Below are positions 8,491 to 17,327 of a stretch of DNA of 64,000 bases, piece by piece (the stretch's first letter is position 1; each line of letters begins with the position of its first letter). Under the pieces are notes generated by a model. That model made no database searches and was not told the DNA's origin. It worked only from the letters and a program-made list of their open reading frames with translations. Source of the DNA: Streptomyces sp. NBC_00376 (GTDB lineage: Bacteria > Actinomycetota > Actinomycetes > Streptomycetales > Streptomycetaceae); the NCBI RefSeq assembly GCF_036077095.1, contig NZ_CP107960.1:4588001-4652000 (forward strand), read 5' to 3'. The position numbers and the translations under genes were made by a program.

Positions 8491-9891
8491 TCACACCCTG
8501 AAGACGTCCAGGAAGGAGCTCCACCAGCCCTTGGTCTTCTTCTGCGGCTCCGCGTGGGTGTGGTCGTGGTGCGCGGCCGGCGCCTCGTCCGGGAAGGCAT
8601 TCCGGGACGGAACGGGCGACTGCGCCACCGATGCCGTGGTGGTCCGGCGGGCCGGGGCGGCGGTGAAGTGCACGGGGAGTGACACCAGGGCACGGTGGAA
8701 GGGCCCCGGCCGCCATTCGACCGCGGAGGGCGAAACGGCGAGAGCGAGGTCGGGCACCGAGTTGAGGATCTTCTCGATCGCGGTGAGGGCGATGAGCTGC
8801 GCGGGGGACTTCGCCGGGCAGACGTGCGGGCCCGCGCCCCAGGCCAGATGGGCGCCCTTGCTCAGGGTCTGGCGGGCGTCGGTGAGCGCGGGGTCGCTGT
8901 TCGCGGCGGCGAAACTGATCAGTACCGGGGTGTCCGCCTTCAGCGTCACCCCGCCCAGGTCGATGTCCTGGACCGGGTAGTGCGTCGCGTAGTTGGCTAT
9001 CGGCGGGTTGTTCCACAGCACGTCGTCGAGGGCGTCCTCGACCAGCATCCCGGTACCCCGCCGGTGCGAGACCCCGGTGTCGTTGGACAGCATGAGGAGC
9101 AGCGCGTTGGCGATGAGGTTGCGCTCCGGCTCGACGCCCGCACCCATCAGCATGACGAGCTGGTCCTTGAGCTCCTCGTCCCGCAGCCCCGCCGGGTGCT
9201 GGATGAGCCAGGAGGTGATGTCCTCGCCGGGCTGGCGCCGCTTGAGCGCGACGAGCTCCATCAGGCACTCGGTCAGCTCGGCGTTGGCCCGGAGCACGTC
9301 CTCGCCGTCGAAGATCGCGGACATGCTGCGGGTCAGCCGGTCGCCGATGTCGCCGGGGCAGCCGAAGAGCTGGTTGAACAGCAGCAGCGGCAGCAGCTTG
9401 GCGTAGTCGCCGAGCAGGTCCGCGCTGCCGCGCTCGATGAACTGGTCGATGAGGTAGTCGGCGATCCGCTCCACGTCCCGGCTGAGCCGGGTGGTGCTGA
9501 GCCGGCCGAGGCTCTCGGTGACCGCCTTGCGCAGCCGGAGGTGTTCGGTGCCGTCCGTGAACAGGCAGTTGGGCCGGTACGCCATCATCGGCAGCACCGG
9601 GCTGTCCAGCGGTACCCGGCCCTCCCGCAGTGCCGCCCACCGCCGCGAGTCCCGGGCGAAGTAGGACGGGTTCTGCAGCACCCGGAGCGCGGCCTCGTGC
9701 TGCACGATCAGGGTGGCCTCCACGCCGGGGGCCAGCTCGATCGGAGCGGCGAGCCCGTGCGCCCGGAATTCGTCGTACACGCGCTGCGGGTCGGCGGCGA
9801 ACTCCGGCCCGTAGAGCGACGTCTGGCGCCCACCGCGCATCGGGCACCCGGTGGGTGCGCTGTACGGGGTGGATCCCGGCGACGAGTCCAT
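8491..9891 (-). CDS. cvnE: conservon-associated cytochrome P450 lacking ExxR (CvnE, CYP157-like)
   Basis: 466 aa. The heme loop is AWGAGPHVCPAKSPAQLIAL, with Trp replacing Phe and Pro following the Cys ligand. The K-helix ExxR is replaced by a D-D-V-L-W sequence (EDALDDVLWNNPPIANY), and the I-helix reads LMGAGVEPERNLI without the usual Thr. Loss of ExxR is the published hallmark of the CYP157 family, often found in conservons. After the P450 domain (about residue 405) there is a ~60-residue Pro/Ala/His-rich linker (HHDHTH) ending in KKTKGWWSSFLDVFRV, possibly an amphipathic membrane or protein anchor. It is downstream of cvnA-D. Catalytic competence is uncertain. Confidence 0.9.
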   Translation of the reverse strand: MDSSPGSTPYSAPTGCPMRGGRQTSLYGPEFAADPQRVYDEFRAHGLAAPIELAPGVEATLIVQHEAALRVLQNPSYFARDSRRWAALREGRVPLDSPVLPMMAYRPNCLFTDGTEHLRLRKAVTESLGRLSTTRLSRDVERIADYLIDQFIERGSADLLGDYAKLLPLLLFNQLFGCPGDIGDRLTRSMSAIFDGEDVLRANAELTECLMELVALKRRQPGEDITSWLIQHPAGLRDEELKDQLVMLMGAGVEPERNLIANALLLMLSNDTGVSHRRGTGMLVEDALDDVLWNNPPIANYATHYPVQDIDLGGVTLKADTPVLISFAAANSDPALTDARQTLSKGAHLAWGAGPHVCPAKSPAQLIALTAIEKILNSVPDLALAVSPSAVEWRPGPFHRALVSLPVHFTAAPARRTTTASVAQSPVPSRNAFPDEAPAAHHDHTHAEPQKKTKGWWSSFLDVFRV

Positions 9892-10020
9892 GTGTGATTC
9901 CTAGGTGTGAACGCGGACCCGAGGGCCCGGACGGCGGAAGGTGAACGGGGCCCGGAAGCGATGGCCCGACCCGGCCCGTACGTACGGCGGTCGTACGCAC
10001 GGCGGTCGGGTGACAGCCTC

Positions 10021-10611
10021 TCAGGCCACGTGTGCCAGAAGGTGCTGGACCAGGGTGATCAGGGCCTGCGCGGACGACTTCTCGTCCCGGGCGTCGCAGT
10101 ACACCACCGGGGTGTCCGGCAGCAGATCGAGCGCCTCGCGCAACTCCTCCTCGGCATGCCGGGAGTACGGATCGAAGCTGTTGACCGCGACCGCGTACTC
10201 CAGCCCGTACGTCTCGACCAGGTCGATCACCGGGAAGGTGTCGGCGAGACGGGCCGGGTCGACCAGGAGCAGCGCGCCGAGCGAGCCGCGGGCCATGTCC
10301 TCCCACAGCTCGACAAAGCGCTGCTGGCCCGGCGTGCCGAACAGGTACAGCACCAGTTCGTCGCTGAGCGTCAGACGGCCGAAGTCCAGCGCGACCGTCG
10401 TGGTCACCTTGTCGGGCGCGCCCCGCAGATCGTCGATGTGCGCGCCGGCCTGCGTCATCCGCTCCTCGGTGCGCAGCGGAGTGATCTCGGAGAGGGTGCC
10501 GATGAGCGTCGTCTTGCCCACGGCGAAGTGCCCGACGACGAGAATCTTCGCCGCACGCCGCACTGCGTCCGGCACATAGATGCTGTCAGCCGAACCGGAC
10601 GTGGAGTCCAT
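10021..10611 (-). CDS. cvnD: conservon small GTPase CvnD
   Basis: 196 aa from the ATG at 10611. The P-loop is ILVVGHFAVGKTTLIGTL, followed by the switch TTTVALDFGRL, a G3-like LFGTPGQQRF, a G4-like VAVNSFD and a G5-like YCDAR. These are the signatures of the Ras-like conservon/MglA-related GTPase family. In S. coelicolor, conservon products form a membrane-associated complex with properties reminiscent of eukaryotic G-protein signalling. The start overlaps the end of cvnC by 26 bp. A longer upstream start is possible but would overlap cvnC further. Confidence 0.93.
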   Translation of the reverse strand: MDSTSGSADSIYVPDAVRRAAKILVVGHFAVGKTTLIGTLSEITPLRTEERMTQAGAHIDDLRGAPDKVTTTVALDFGRLTLSDELVLYLFGTPGQQRFVELWEDMARGSLGALLLVDPARLADTFPVIDLVETYGLEYAVAVNSFDPYSRHAEEELREALDLLPDTPVVYCDARDEKSSAQALITLVQHLLAHVA

Positions 10612-10960
10612 GCAACACCTCTTCGAGGATCTTCCTGTCAACGAGCTGAGCCGGCGGTGGCGCCTTGCGGCGCACCAGATGACCCTGTTCCGCTAAATCG
10701 TTCAGCAGCAGCCTCGCCACCCCGACCGGCTGGCCGAGGTGGCCCGCCACCTCGGCCACCGACAGATAGCCGCCGGAGCACAGCTCCCAGATGGCCCGGA
10801 CCTCCGGACTCGGGTTCGGGGGCGGCTGCCGGTCCGGTGCGATGGTGACCAGGGTGACGAGGGAGAGGCCCTCCGCGTCGGGCAGGCCGCGCCCGCCGGT
10901 GATGACGTAGGACCGGACGAACCCGCTGTTGACCGCCTGCTCCTCGCCCGGCGTCGTCAT
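10586..10960 (-). CDS. cvnC: conservon DUF742 protein CvnC
   Basis: 124 aa. It contains the DUF742 core: YVITGGRGLPDAEGLSLVTL near the N-terminus and a winged-helix-like region EVAGHLGQPVGVARLLLNDL (about 77-96). The C-terminal helix ends ILEEVLHGLHVRFG. The start ATG overlaps the cvnB stop (ATGA), so the two are translationally coupled. In conservons this protein is a component of the CvnA-D complex. Confidence 0.93.
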   Translation of the reverse strand: MTTPGEEQAVNSGFVRSYVITGGRGLPDAEGLSLVTLVTIAPDRQPPPNPSPEVRAIWELCSGGYLSVAEVAGHLGQPVGVARLLLNDLAEQGHLVRRKAPPPAQLVDRKILEEVLHGLHVRFG

Positions 10961-11361
10961 GCGTCCATTCCCACGTCCTGGCGGGGAGGTGTGGTCATCG
11001 CCTTCCCCAGCGCGGAGACCTGCTGCTGCATGCGGAAGGACATGGCCTCCATGTCGACATCGGCCGCGGCGGCCGCCGCCAGGTAGGCGCCGGTGCCCGC
11101 CGCGATCAGGAAGATCCAGCCGTGGTCGTACTCCAGCAGCGTCTGCCGCCAGCGGCCCGGGGCCTGGGCCCCGATGAAGGGGGCGACGGCCCGGCTCAGC
11201 GACTGCATGGAACTCATCGCGGCTGCCACGGTCTCGGCGTCGTCCCGGCCGATCTCGCTGGAGCTGGCCAGCAGCAGACCGTCGGCGGAGACGAGGATCG
11301 CGTGCCGCGCGCCGGGTACCTGGAGCACATCGTTGAGCACCCAGGACAGATCGGGGTTCAC
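10957..11361 (-). CDS. cvnB: conservon roadblock/LC7 protein CvnB
   Basis: 134 aa, a single Roadblock/LC7 domain: LNDVLQVPGARHAILVSADG (about 8-27), a central helix, and a final helix region. Roadblock proteins regulate Ras-like GTPases, matching the neighbouring CvnD. The GTG start overlaps the cvnA stop (GTGA) and its own stop overlaps the cvnC start, giving tight stoichiometric coupling. Confidence 0.93.
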   Translation of the reverse strand: MNPDLSWVLNDVLQVPGARHAILVSADGLLLASSSEIGRDDAETVAAAMSSMQSLSRAVAPFIGAQAPGRWRQTLLEYDHGWIFLIAAGTGAYLAAAAAADVDMEAMSFRMQQQVSALGKAMTTPPRQDVGMDA

Positions 11362-12605
11362 TGGAACTCGGGTCCTTCCATCGTCGTCATGTCACGCCCG
11401 GACCGTGTTCCGCGCTGGAACGCGCCCAGTCGGGAAGCGGTCTCCTCGTTGCTGCGCACCGGCTCCGGCTCGGTGGACGGCACCACCGAAACCGGGCTCT
11501 TGCGACGACGCTTGGGCAGGCCACCGGCGGTGGTGGAGACGGGTCCGCTGGGCTGCGGAGCGGCGATCGGCTGCGCGACCGGAGGGAACAGCGGTGTCGG
11601 GGACGGTGCGGGCGCCCGACGCCGGGGGAGTGCCGCCACTTCCGCTTCGTGGTGGGCGGCGACCGGGGGCGGCGAGGGCACATCGCCGGTGAGCAGCTCG
11701 TCGGGCAGAAGGACCACCGCGCGTACACCTCCATAGGGCGATACGGAGTCCACCGAGACCCTGAACCCGTAACGGGCGGCGAGCACACCGGAGACGGCGA
11801 ACCCGAACTGCGGGGGAATGCCCAGGCTGGAGACGCTGATCGCGGCCTGCGGCGCGAGGAGGGCCGCCGCGCGGTCCTTCTCCTCCTGGCCCATGCCGAG
11901 GCCGGCGTCGTCGACGATGAGGCAGACGCCCGTCGGAACGGCCTGGATGTTGATCTCCACCGGGGTGCCGGGGGCGGAGTAGTTGGTTGCGTTGGCCAGC
12001 AGCTCGGCCAGGACGACCGCGACGGGCTCCACGGCCTTGCTGACGACCGAGAAGTTCACCTGCCCGTTGATCCGCACCCGGTCGAACTGCCGGATACGGC
12101 CCTGGGCGCTGCGGGCCACGTCGAAGACGGAGGCGACGGTCTCCCGGCGCCCGAGCCAGCCGCCGCACAGCACCGCGATGCCCTGCGCCCGGCGGCCGAA
12201 CTGGCTGTTGGCGTGGTCGATGGCCATCAGGTCGGCCAGCATGCCGGGGTCGTCGCCGTACTTCTGCTGGGCGTTCTCGATGACCACCTGCTGCTCGTCC
12301 GCGAGCCCCTGGAGGGTACGCACGGCGGCCTTGAGGACCGCCTTGGTCTCCTCCTCGGCGTCCCTGCGGACGTCGGCCAGCTCGGTGGAGTGCTGATGCG
12401 TCAGACCTGTGTGCGCGACATGGAGTTCGTCACGCTGACGCTGCAACATGTCGCGTTGCTGGTGTAGTTCGGCGTTCTGTCTGCGAAGCCCGATATTGGT
12501 CTTGCGAGCCCGCAGAACGGCACCTACGGCGATCAGCGCGACGACAACCAGTGCCCACAGAAGAGGGCCCTGTGCAAATGTCATGAGACTCACTTCAAGT
12601 GCCAT
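11358..12605 (-). CDS. cvnA: conservon sensor histidine kinase-like protein CvnA
   Basis: About 415 aa. One N-terminal membrane helix (PLLWALVVVALIAVGAVL), then a coiled coil rich in Gln/Arg (about 35-100), then an HATPase_c domain: N box LAELLANATNYSAPGTPVEI and G1-type VDDAGLGMG. A Pro/Ala-rich C-terminal tail follows. I see no clear phosphoacceptor H box, as is typical for CvnA/nitrate-sensor-type kinases. The ATG at 12605 is chosen; ATG 12584 (GAAGTGAG upstream) is an alternative. It is the first gene of the cvnABCDE operon, comparable to rarABCDE of S. coelicolor. Confidence 0.92.
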   Translation of the reverse strand: MALEVSLMTFAQGPLLWALVVVALIAVGAVLRARKTNIGLRRQNAELHQQRDMLQRQRDELHVAHTGLTHQHSTELADVRRDAEEETKAVLKAAVRTLQGLADEQQVVIENAQQKYGDDPGMLADLMAIDHANSQFGRRAQGIAVLCGGWLGRRETVASVFDVARSAQGRIRQFDRVRINGQVNFSVVSKAVEPVAVVLAELLANATNYSAPGTPVEINIQAVPTGVCLIVDDAGLGMGQEEKDRAAALLAPQAAISVSSLGIPPQFGFAVSGVLAARYGFRVSVDSVSPYGGVRAVVLLPDELLTGDVPSPPPVAAHHEAEVAALPRRRAPAPSPTPLFPPVAQPIAAPQPSGPVSTTAGGLPKRRRKSPVSVVPSTEPEPVRSNEETASRLGAFQRGTRSGRDMTTMEGPEFQ

Positions 12606-12833
12606 GGCTATGGATACGGCTTGACGCTCCCTCATGTGCCGCAGGCGCCGGGCCGGTCGAGCCCAGGCTTGCGCCACCCAGGGGAGGCCCCTCCGGATGT
12701 GGGGCCGAGGAGTCCATCCCTCCCGGAATGCCCCCATACGCCATCAGCCCACTGGAAGTAAGATGATCTTAACATCGGTCAGGCGGGCAATTGTCAAGAC
12801 CGACACGCCAGTTGCACTACCGCTGCGGAATGT

Positions 12834-13342
12834 TCACAAGCAGGCGCCGTGGCGCCTTGCTACGGGGCCGGTCGATCTGCCCCCCGGCCCCGCGCCGGGT
12901 TCGGCGAACCGGCGCAGATCCGCCGGAAGCAGCAACAGGATGCGGGCACGCTCCCCGGCGTCCGGTTCCGGCCCCACCGCCGGCCGCAGCAACCCCAGAT
13001 GGGCCTCGGCCGTCTCCGGCACGGAGATCAGCCGCCGGGCCGCGTCGACGAGTGCGGCGGCGGGCGCGGCCCCGTCCCCCAACACGTCCTTCAGGGCCCG
13101 TACGGCCCGCCCACGCGCGGACCGCCACCGCGTGAGCTTCGCGGCGGCAGCGAGGCGGTGGCGCGCGTGGTCACGGGGAAGGCGGGGTCCATGGCGAGGG
13201 TGATGGGGATGCGGTTGTGCGCGTCGAACCCCTGGAGGGCTCCGGTCGGGGCCGATGTCCTGTCGGCGTCCCGACAGAGGTCCTGGCGCTCGTGGTGCTG
13301 GGACAGGGGAGGCGGGACGCGCCGCATCGCGGGCGGGCCCAC
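12834..13342 (-). pseudogene. probable frameshifted remnant of an unrecognised gene
   Basis: Two minus-strand segments in different frames look coding. One reads DAHNRIPITLAMDPAFPVTT (about 13175-13235) and the other, beginning near 13165, reads LTRWRSARGRAVRALKDVLG and continues through ISVPETAEAHLGLLRPAVGP to about 12840. Joining them needs one frameshift around 13165. I do not recognise the family. No good start is visible. It could instead be GC-rich non-coding sequence; the call is weak. Confidence 0.3.
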
Positions 13343-13372
13343 CCGCGATGCGACGCGTCATGTGTCAACGGG

Positions 13373-14296
13373 TCAGGCCTTGACCAGGGTGATCTGGGCG
13401 GTGTTGTCAACGGCGTTCACGGTCACCGGGTAGTCCCGGTCGTCCGCCGAGCCGAAGCCGCGGAACAGCGTGGTGCCGGGGCGGAAGACCGACCCGGGCT
13501 CCATCGCGGTGGTGGGAATGGTGACGTTCCACGGGACCGGGGCGCCGGGAGTGCAGTCGACCACCCCGCCCTCGAACCTGCCGACCGCCTCGCCGGTCTT
13601 CTGGGTCTGGGCGACCAGGCCCGAGAGCGATATGCGGGCCGGCTTGTTGCAGGTGGCGGTACCGCCGACGGCGACCTGTCCGGTCTTGGTGTCGACCTTG
13701 CCCTCGGGGTTCAGGCCGAGCCCGATGGCCAGCGCGGCCGGAGGCTCGGCGGTGCGGGCGTGCACCTCGCCGCGCAGGGGCAGCGCGGAGCCGTTGCAGT
13801 ACTGCTCGAAGGTGGCGTCGAGTTCACGGACGTAGCCGTAGGGGCCGTAGGAGATGTGGGAGACGGTGAACGAACCGGTGCTGGTGGTGCACCACCGGTC
13901 GTCGGCCCCGAACTCCAGCCGCGGGTCCTGTGGCTGGGCGTCGGGCCAGCGGGAGGCCCCGGTGTAGGTGGCGCCCTCGGTCAGCTTCTGGCCCTCGGGG
14001 GCCTGGAGGTGGAGGGACCAGCGCTTGCCCTCGGGAGTGACGATCGTGACGCCCACGGCGCTCTGGGCGGTGGGCCCCGATACGTCGAACATCTCGACCG
14101 AGCCGGCCGTGAACTCCTGGGACCGGCCGTCCGAGACGAACTCACCCGCCTCGCCGCTGAACGCGAGCGAACCCGAGACCGCTTCGTGGGCCTGTGCGGT
14201 GCCGGACAGCGGAGCCGCCGCCACTGCCATGGCCATCGCCGCCGTGAGGACGGCCGCCGCGCGGGCCGCCCTGCGTCCGGTCGTGCTGCTCTTCAT
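13373..14296 (-). CDS. secreted protein of unknown function
   Basis: 307 aa. A Sec signal peptide is clear: basic MKSSTTGRRAARAA followed by a hydrophobic core and AQA cleavage site at about 35-37. The mature part is beta-rich with four Cys (two likely disulfides, e.g. DDRWCTTSTG and FEQYCNGSALP, then TATCNKPA and VVDCTPGAP). A GGAGG 10 nt before the ATG supports the start. I recognise no enzyme motif. It resembles the many Streptomyces exported proteins of immunoglobulin-like or lipid-binding architecture, but no family can be named. Confidence 0.75.
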   Translation of the reverse strand: MKSSTTGRRAARAAAVLTAAMAMAVAAAPLSGTAQAHEAVSGSLAFSGEAGEFVSDGRSQEFTAGSVEMFDVSGPTAQSAVGVTIVTPEGKRWSLHLQAPEGQKLTEGATYTGASRWPDAQPQDPRLEFGADDRWCTTSTGSFTVSHISYGPYGYVRELDATFEQYCNGSALPLRGEVHARTAEPPAALAIGLGLNPEGKVDTKTGQVAVGGTATCNKPARISLSGLVAQTQKTGEAVGRFEGGVVDCTPGAPVPWNVTIPTTAMEPGSVFRPGTTLFRGFGSADDRDYPVTVNAVDNTAQITLVKA

Positions 14297-14471
14297 CAAG
14301 GTTCTTCCTCCTGCGGGAGCGTTGCCCGTCCCGGTGAGCCGGAACGGGGCTGCACACGCGTCACCGAATGACAGTGCCGGTCAAGCCGGACGGAGGGGGG
14401 CGGCTTCGATCTCCTCGGTGACGCAGGCAGGAAGCTAACAGCGCCCACTGACAGCGCTGATGCAGATGCGG

Positions 14472-15338
14472 TCAGCCGATGCAGATGACGAGCAGGCAGA
14501 GCTGGTCCGGCGGTGTTGCCGCGGGGGCGGGATTCCGGGACGGCGTGTCCGCCGCGGGGGCGGCCGGAGGGGTGGTCGTGCCCGGGGCCGGGGCGCTGGT
14601 GGCGGGCGTTTCGGCCGTCGCGGGCGTGGTGCGTGGCTTCGGGGTCGTCGCCGAGGCGGGGCGGGCCGCGACGACGGGCAGCCGCGTGCGCTTCGTGCGG
14701 GCGGTGGACACCGCGACGGTGATCCTCCGCGACGAGCCGCTCGTGGTGGCCGGGTGGGTGTCGGTACCGGAGCTCTGCGGGGCGCGGGTACTCGGCCGGG
14801 TGGACGACGAGTCGGTTTCGGTGGCGTTGTCGGTACCGGTACCGGGGGCGTCGGCCCGGTCCGGGGCGGTGGCCCTCGGCTCGGGTGCCGTGGCGGCCGC
14901 CTGTGCGTCGTGGCCGGTGGACGGCCGGGAGGACGGCAGTACGGCGAGGGTGAGGCCGCCCCCGACGAGCGCGACGGTCGACGCGAGCACGGCACGGCGC
15001 CGGTGCTTCTTCCAGCGCGCCAGTTGGCGACGCCGGGCGGCGCGGCCCTGAGTGGTGGGCATGGCGGATGTGGAGGAAGTGGTGGACGCGGCCGGGGCGT
15101 CGGGGGCGTCAGGGGTGTCGTCGGCGAAGCCGAAGTCGAAACAGTGCGCCGAGTCCGGATGGGCAGCCTGCTCCGGGAACTCCTGCGCGGGCCGGCCCGC
15201 CCCCGCCGAAGCGATGGTTGCCGGGGCCGCGCTGTGGCGGTGATGGCCGGAGGGGGCGATGTCCGGTGCGTACGCGCCGCAGCCGGGGCACACCAGGGCC
15301 CCGTTGAGGGTCCGGCGGCACGAGGAGCAGTAGTCCAT
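14472..15338 (-). CDS. SCO2400-like zinc-ribbon membrane protein
   Basis: 288 aa. The N-terminus MDYCSSCRRTLNGALVCPGC is a CxxC-x11-CxxC zinc ribbon typical of the Streptomyces SCO2400 family. A basic stretch (RRRQLARWKKHRRR, about 98-111) precedes one membrane helix (AVLASTVALVGGGLTLAVL), followed by a ~150-residue Thr/Pro/Ala-rich extracellular region ending in QLCLLVICIG. AGAAGGA lies 6 nt before the ATG. The function is unknown; the layout suggests a cytoplasmic metal ribbon tethered to an exposed low-complexity tail. Confidence 0.8.
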   Translation of the reverse strand: MDYCSSCRRTLNGALVCPGCGAYAPDIAPSGHHRHSAAPATIASAGAGRPAQEFPEQAAHPDSAHCFDFGFADDTPDAPDAPAASTTSSTSAMPTTQGRAARRRQLARWKKHRRRAVLASTVALVGGGLTLAVLPSSRPSTGHDAQAAATAPEPRATAPDRADAPGTGTDNATETDSSSTRPSTRAPQSSGTDTHPATTSGSSRRITVAVSTARTKRTRLPVVAARPASATTPKPRTTPATAETPATSAPAPGTTTPPAAPAADTPSRNPAPAATPPDQLCLLVICIG

Positions 15339-15601
15339 CCGCGATCCTTCTGTACCGACCGCGCCACCAGGCACTCCGGCGACCTGTTCGAGTTCGCACT
15401 CCTGACCGAGCGGGCAACAACGTAACGGCTCCCACGGGAGGTTGTGCGTAGCAGGTGTGTTGCTCTCGCGAAGATCTCCGCCGGTGCAGGCGCCAGGCCG
15501 GGATCCACTCGGATTCGGTCACAATGCGAGACGAGCTGTCTTGAATGGTGGATGCGATGTCATGGTTGCACCCTGCACACACATCTGCCGGGGAGGCTGC
15601 C

Positions 15602-16765
15602 GTGCGCCGTTGGATGATGCTCGCTCTCGGGACCGCGGCGCAGACCGTCGCCTGCACCTTCCTCTACGGACTTCCGTACACCTCGGAGACGCTGAGGCGG
15701 GACAACGGTCTGACCCTCGGTGAAGTCGGACTGCTGGTCGCCTGCCCCACCTTCGGCCTCCTGCTGACGCTCATAGCCTGGGGAGCCCTGGCCGACCGGT
15801 TCGGCGAACGGGTCGTCATCACCTCCGGCCTGGCCATGACCGCCGTACTCCTGTCCCTGGGAGCCACGGTGAACGGCCTGGTCCCCCTGGGAGTGTTCCT
15901 GGCACTGGCCGGGGCGGCGAGCGCATCCGTCTCCGCGGCCAGCGGCCGGCTCGTCGTCGGCTGGTTCTCCGCCCGGGAGCGCGGTCTCGCCATGGGGATA
16001 CGGCAGACGTCGACCCCGCTCGGCATGGGCATCGCCGCCCTGGTGGTCCCCACGCTCGCCGCGCACGACGGAGTCGAGGGGACCGTCCTGTTCTGCGCGG
16101 CGCTGTGCGGTGTCGTCGCCGTGCTCGTCGGCTCGCTGACCACGGACCCGCCCCGCGCCGCGCGGCCGGCGGGAGGGGAACCGGCCGCCAGTCCCTACCG
16201 CCACTCCGGCCTGTGGCGCATCCACGCCTCCAGTGCGCTGCTGTGCGTACCGCAGTTCGCGACGAACGCCTTCGCGATGGTGTTCCTGATCGACGTACGA
16301 GGATGGAGCGCCGTGCATGCGGGTCAACTCCTGGTGCTGTCCCAGGTTTTGGGAGCCCTCTCGCGGGTGGTGGCGGGGCGCTGGTCCGACCGGGTCGGCA
16401 GCCGGGTGCGGCCGATGCGGCAGCTGTCGGTGTGCATCGCCGTCGTCATGGGCGCCACCGCGCTGGGCGCGCTCCGGCCCTCGCCGCTGACGGATCTCGC
16501 CGTGATCGTCGCCTGTGGCATCACCGCGAGCACCAACGGCCTGGCCTTCACCGCCACCGCCGAACTCGCCGGAAGCGCCTGGTCGGGACGGGCCATGGGC
16601 GTCCAGAACACCGGCCAGAACCTCGCCGCGTCGCTCACACCGCCGCTGCTGGGCGGGCTCATCGCCTCGGCCGGGTACGCGCGTGGCTTCATGCTGGCCG
16701 GAGTGCTGGCCGTCGCGGCCTGCTTCGTGATCCCCGCACTCAACGAACCGAAGACTCACTCCTGA
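15602..16765 (+). CDS. MFS transporter
   Basis: 387 aa with about 12 hydrophobic helices. The MFS signature between helices 2 and 3 is WGALADRFGERVVITSG, with the pseudo-repeat GRWSDRVGSRVRPMR in the second half. The GTG at 15602 is preceded by GGGGAGG at 5 nt, so it is preferred to earlier in-frame starts. The 3' end overlaps the convergent Lrp gene by 10 bp. The substrate is unknown; proximity to an Lrp/AsnC regulator hints at an amino- or organic-acid exporter. Confidence 0.9.
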   Translation: MRRWMMLALGTAAQTVACTFLYGLPYTSETLRRDNGLTLGEVGLLVACPTFGLLLTLIAWGALADRFGERVVITSGLAMTAVLLSLGATVNGLVPLGVFLALAGAASASVSAASGRLVVGWFSARERGLAMGIRQTSTPLGMGIAALVVPTLAAHDGVEGTVLFCAALCGVVAVLVGSLTTDPPRAARPAGGEPAASPYRHSGLWRIHASSALLCVPQFATNAFAMVFLIDVRGWSAVHAGQLLVLSQVLGALSRVVAGRWSDRVGSRVRPMRQLSVCIAVVMGATALGALRPSPLTDLAVIVACGITASTNGLAFTATAELAGSAWSGRAMGVQNTGQNLAASLTPPLLGGLIASAGYARGFMLAGVLAVAACFVIPALNEPKTHS

Positions 16766-17220
16766 CCATCGACGCCACCATTGGTGTAAGGGGAGACCGG
16801 CCGCTCGAAGAGGGTCTCCAGGACCACCGTGGCCCGCGTCCCGTTGACTCCTTCGATCGCGTGTATCCGGCGCAGCACGTCCTGCAACTGCTCGGTGGTC
16901 GCGGTCCTGACCTTCACCAGCACCGATGCGCTGCCGGCGATGACATGGGCCTCGACGATCTCGGGGAGCGCGGCGAAGTGCTCCGCCGAATCGCCCATCC
17001 AGGACGTGGAGTCGACCGTCACGTACGCGAGTACGCCGTGCCCCACCGCCGCCGGATCGACCTCGACCGCGGTGCGCCGGATCACGCCGCGTTCCCGCAG
17101 TTTCCGGACGCGTTCATGAGTGGCCCCGGCCGAGAGCCCGACGGACTTGCTCAGCGCGGCGTAGGACCGGGTGGCGTCCTGCTGGAGCTGCGCCAGCAGG
17201 ACGCGGTCGATGTGATCCAC
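16756..17220 (-). CDS. Lrp/AsnC-family transcriptional regulator
   Basis: About 154 aa. The N-terminal HTH covers residues 3-45 (DRVLLAQLQQDATRSYAALS, then GATHERVRKLRERGVI), followed by the RAM ligand-binding domain (AYVTVDSTSWMG, then EAHVIAGSASVLVKV). GTG 17220 is chosen because the next in-frame extension to ATG 17268 would use TAT, TGT, ACA and AGA codons unlike the rest of the gene. It is divergent from the SMP-30 gene and convergent with the MFS transporter, which it may control. Confidence 0.9.
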   Translation of the reverse strand: MDHIDRVLLAQLQQDATRSYAALSKSVGLSAGATHERVRKLRERGVIRRTAVEVDPAAVGHGVLAYVTVDSTSWMGDSAEHFAALPEIVEAHVIAGSASVLVKVRTATTEQLQDVLRRIHAIEGVNGTRATVVLETLFERPVSPYTNGGVDGQE

Positions 17221-17327
17221 GACTCTCCAATCCGTGTTCGGCAGACATTCGCTCGAACCATATGTCATCTTGCGGTCGGTGCTGGATGCCGTAGATTATT
17301 CGGCACCTTCTGGGAGGGATGGACACC

